Source: Mesostigma viride
Lineage: Eukaryota > Streptophyta > Mesostigmatophyceae > Mesostigmatales > Mesostigmataceae
Assembly: GCA_009746045.1 (NCBI GenBank)
Contig: RPFO01001903.1
Location: 1-41,543 of the forward strand
Length of the DNA stretch: 41,543 bases
Direction: 5' to 3'
The first letter of the stretch is position 1. Each line of letters opens with the position of its first letter. The translations under genes were made by a program, and so were the position numbers. Under the pieces are notes generated by a model. The model saw only the letters and a program-made list of their open reading frames with translations, searched no databases and was not told the DNA's origin. Below, piece after piece: positions 40,171-41,543 of this stretch.

Positions 40171-41543
40171 CGCCCCGCCACGCCCCGCTTTCCCCGCCCC
40201 GCCCCGCCACGCCACGCCACGCCAACGCCAGCCCTGCCCGCCCCGCCCGCCCCGCCCGCCCGCGCCGCCCCGCCCCGCCCCGCCCGCCGCCGCCCCGCCG
40301 CCGCCCGCCCCGCCCGCCCCGCCCGCCCGCCCCGCCCCGCCCGCCCCGCCCCCGCCCGCCCGCCGCGCCCCGCCCGCCCCGCCCCGCCCCGCCCGCCCCG
40401 CCCGCCCGCCCGCCCGCCCCGCCCGCCCGCCCGCCCCGCCGCCCGCCCGCCCCCCGCCCCCCGCCCCCCGCCCGCCCCGCCCCCCGCCCCGCTGCCCCGC
40501 CCGCCCGCCCCGCCCGCCCCGCCCCGCCCGCCCCGCCGCCCCGCCCCGCCCGCCCCCGCCCCGCCCCGCCCGCCCGCCCCGCCGCCCGCCCCGCCCGATT
40601 GCCCCCCCCGCCCCCCCCGCCCCGCCCGCCCGCCGCCCGCCCGCCCGCCCGCCGCCGCCCGCCGCCCCGCCCCGCCCCGCCCCGCCCGCCCCGCCCGCCC
40701 CGCCCGCCGCGCCCGCCCCGCCGCCCGCCCGCCCGCCCCGCCCGCCCGCCCGCCCCGCCCGCCCCGCCCCGCCCGCCCGCCCGCGCCCGCCCCGCCCCGC
40801 CCGCCCCGCCCGCCCCGCCGCCCCGCCGCCCCGCCCGCCCCGCCCGCCGCCGCCCCGCCCGCCCGCCCCCGCCCCGCCCCGCCCCGCCCGCCGCCCCGCC
40901 CGCCCGCCCCGCCCCCCGCCCCGCGGCCCCCGCCCCGCTTGCCCCGCCCCGCCCCGCCCCGCCCCGCCCGCCCGCCCCGCGCCGCCCGCCCGCCGCCGCC
41001 CGCCCCGCCCGCCCCGCCCGCCCGCCCGCCCCCGCCCCGCCCGCCGCCCCGCCCCGATTGCCCCCCCCGCCCCCCCCGCCCCGCCCCGCCCGCCCCGCCC
41101 CGCCCGCCGCCCGCCCCGCCCCCGCCCGCCCCGCCCGCCGCCCGCCCCGCCCGCCCGCCCGCCCGCCCCGCCCCGCCGCCCCGCCCCGCCCCGCCCCGCC
41201 CCCGCCGCCGCCCCCCGCCCGCCCCGCCCCGCCCCGCCCCGCCCGCCCGCCGCCCGCCCCCCGCCCCCCCGCCCCGCCCGCCCCGCCCGCCCCCGCCCCG
41301 CCCGCCCGCTGCCCCGCCCCGCCTGCCCCGCCCCGCCCGCCGCCCCGCCCGCCCGCCCGCCCCCGCCCCGCCCCGCCCCGCCCCGCGCCCCGCCGCCCGC
41401 CCCGCCGCCCGCCCGCCCCGCCCCCCCCGCCCCGCCCCGCCCCGGCCCCCGCCCGCCCCGCCGCCCCGCCCCGCCCCGCCCGCCCCGCCGCCGCCCCGCC
41501 CCGCCCGCCGACCGCGCCGCCCGCCACCCGCCCCGCCCCGCCC
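40171..41543. repeat. C-rich CCGCCC/CCCGCC satellite running off the window
   Basis: About 1.37 kb is built of CCCG, CCGCC and CCCCGCC units with almost no A or T. A rare CGATTGCCCCCCCCGCC interruption occurs near 40597 and again near 41056, suggesting a higher-order unit of about 460 bp. The Gly/Arg/Ala ORF on the minus strand is an artefact of composition. The opposite G-rich strand has strong quadruplex potential. Confidence 0.93.

Noticed and set aside
40049-41527. A 492-codon Gly/Ala/Arg ORF on the minus strand
   Set aside because: It is a consequence of the CCGCCC satellite, which has almost no A or T and so no stops.

Overview
This is a repeat-dense piece of eukaryotic nuclear DNA. 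The evidence is GT-AG introns with consistent reading-frame phases, a TATA box, long microsatellites, and several eukaryotic transposon classes. The combination of a Mutator-like element, a tyrosine-recombinase (DIRS-like) retrotransposon, LINE-type fragments, strand-biased G/C satellites and very short introns suggests an alga or another lower plant-lineage or protist genome. The species cannot be named from this sequence, and no ordinary host housekeeping gene was recognised.

The left third (583-13061) is one intact-looking 12,479-bp Mutator-like element (MULE). It has 205-bp terminal inverted repeats that are identical by eye, and it is flanked by a perfect 9-bp target-site duplication (574-582 and 13062-13070). 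It sits about 80 bp downstream of a TATA box with an array of GTGAACTC sites. Inside it are a four-exon gene for a small membrane protein (1146-2022), a transposase gene whose main exon is 5544-9084 with inferred 5' exons from about 2166, a 0.3-kb CACG microsatellite, a 0.8-kb CCCGACTG satellite, and a minus-strand spliced gene near the right end that converges on the transposase. This layout resembles MuDR (two convergent genes read from the two ends), but neither accessory product is recognised.

The middle (13.1-25.9 kb) is mostly non-coding. It holds the MULE's right flank, a 1.46-kb purine-strand satellite with a GAGAGCTAGGGGG core, and dispersed repeats. Two related non-autonomous DNA transposons (19195-20556 and 23318-24647) have TTAA targets and CCC-starting termini as in piggyBac. 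Each is inserted in a repeat whose empty relative is also present in this window. A tRNA-like SINE fragment and a few isolated exon-like stretches also lie here.

The right part (25.9-34 kb) holds a decayed minus-strand DIRS-like retrotransposon with the order RT, RNase H, 2A-like motif, tyrosine recombinase. It carries several frameshifts and a 755-bp inverted-repeat-bounded insertion inside the recombinase. Upstream on the same strand are Gag-like ORF fragments broken up by two pairs of long direct repeats. From 34 to 41.5 kb there are more dispersed repeats, clusters of CTGACGCGT and CTGATAAA motifs, a 309-bp near-perfect foldback element, two copies of the C-terminal domain of a LINE-type reverse transcriptase, and a terminal CCGCCCG satellite that runs off the window.

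Exon coordinates are hand-built from frame, phase and splice consensus. They are models, not transcript-supported facts.
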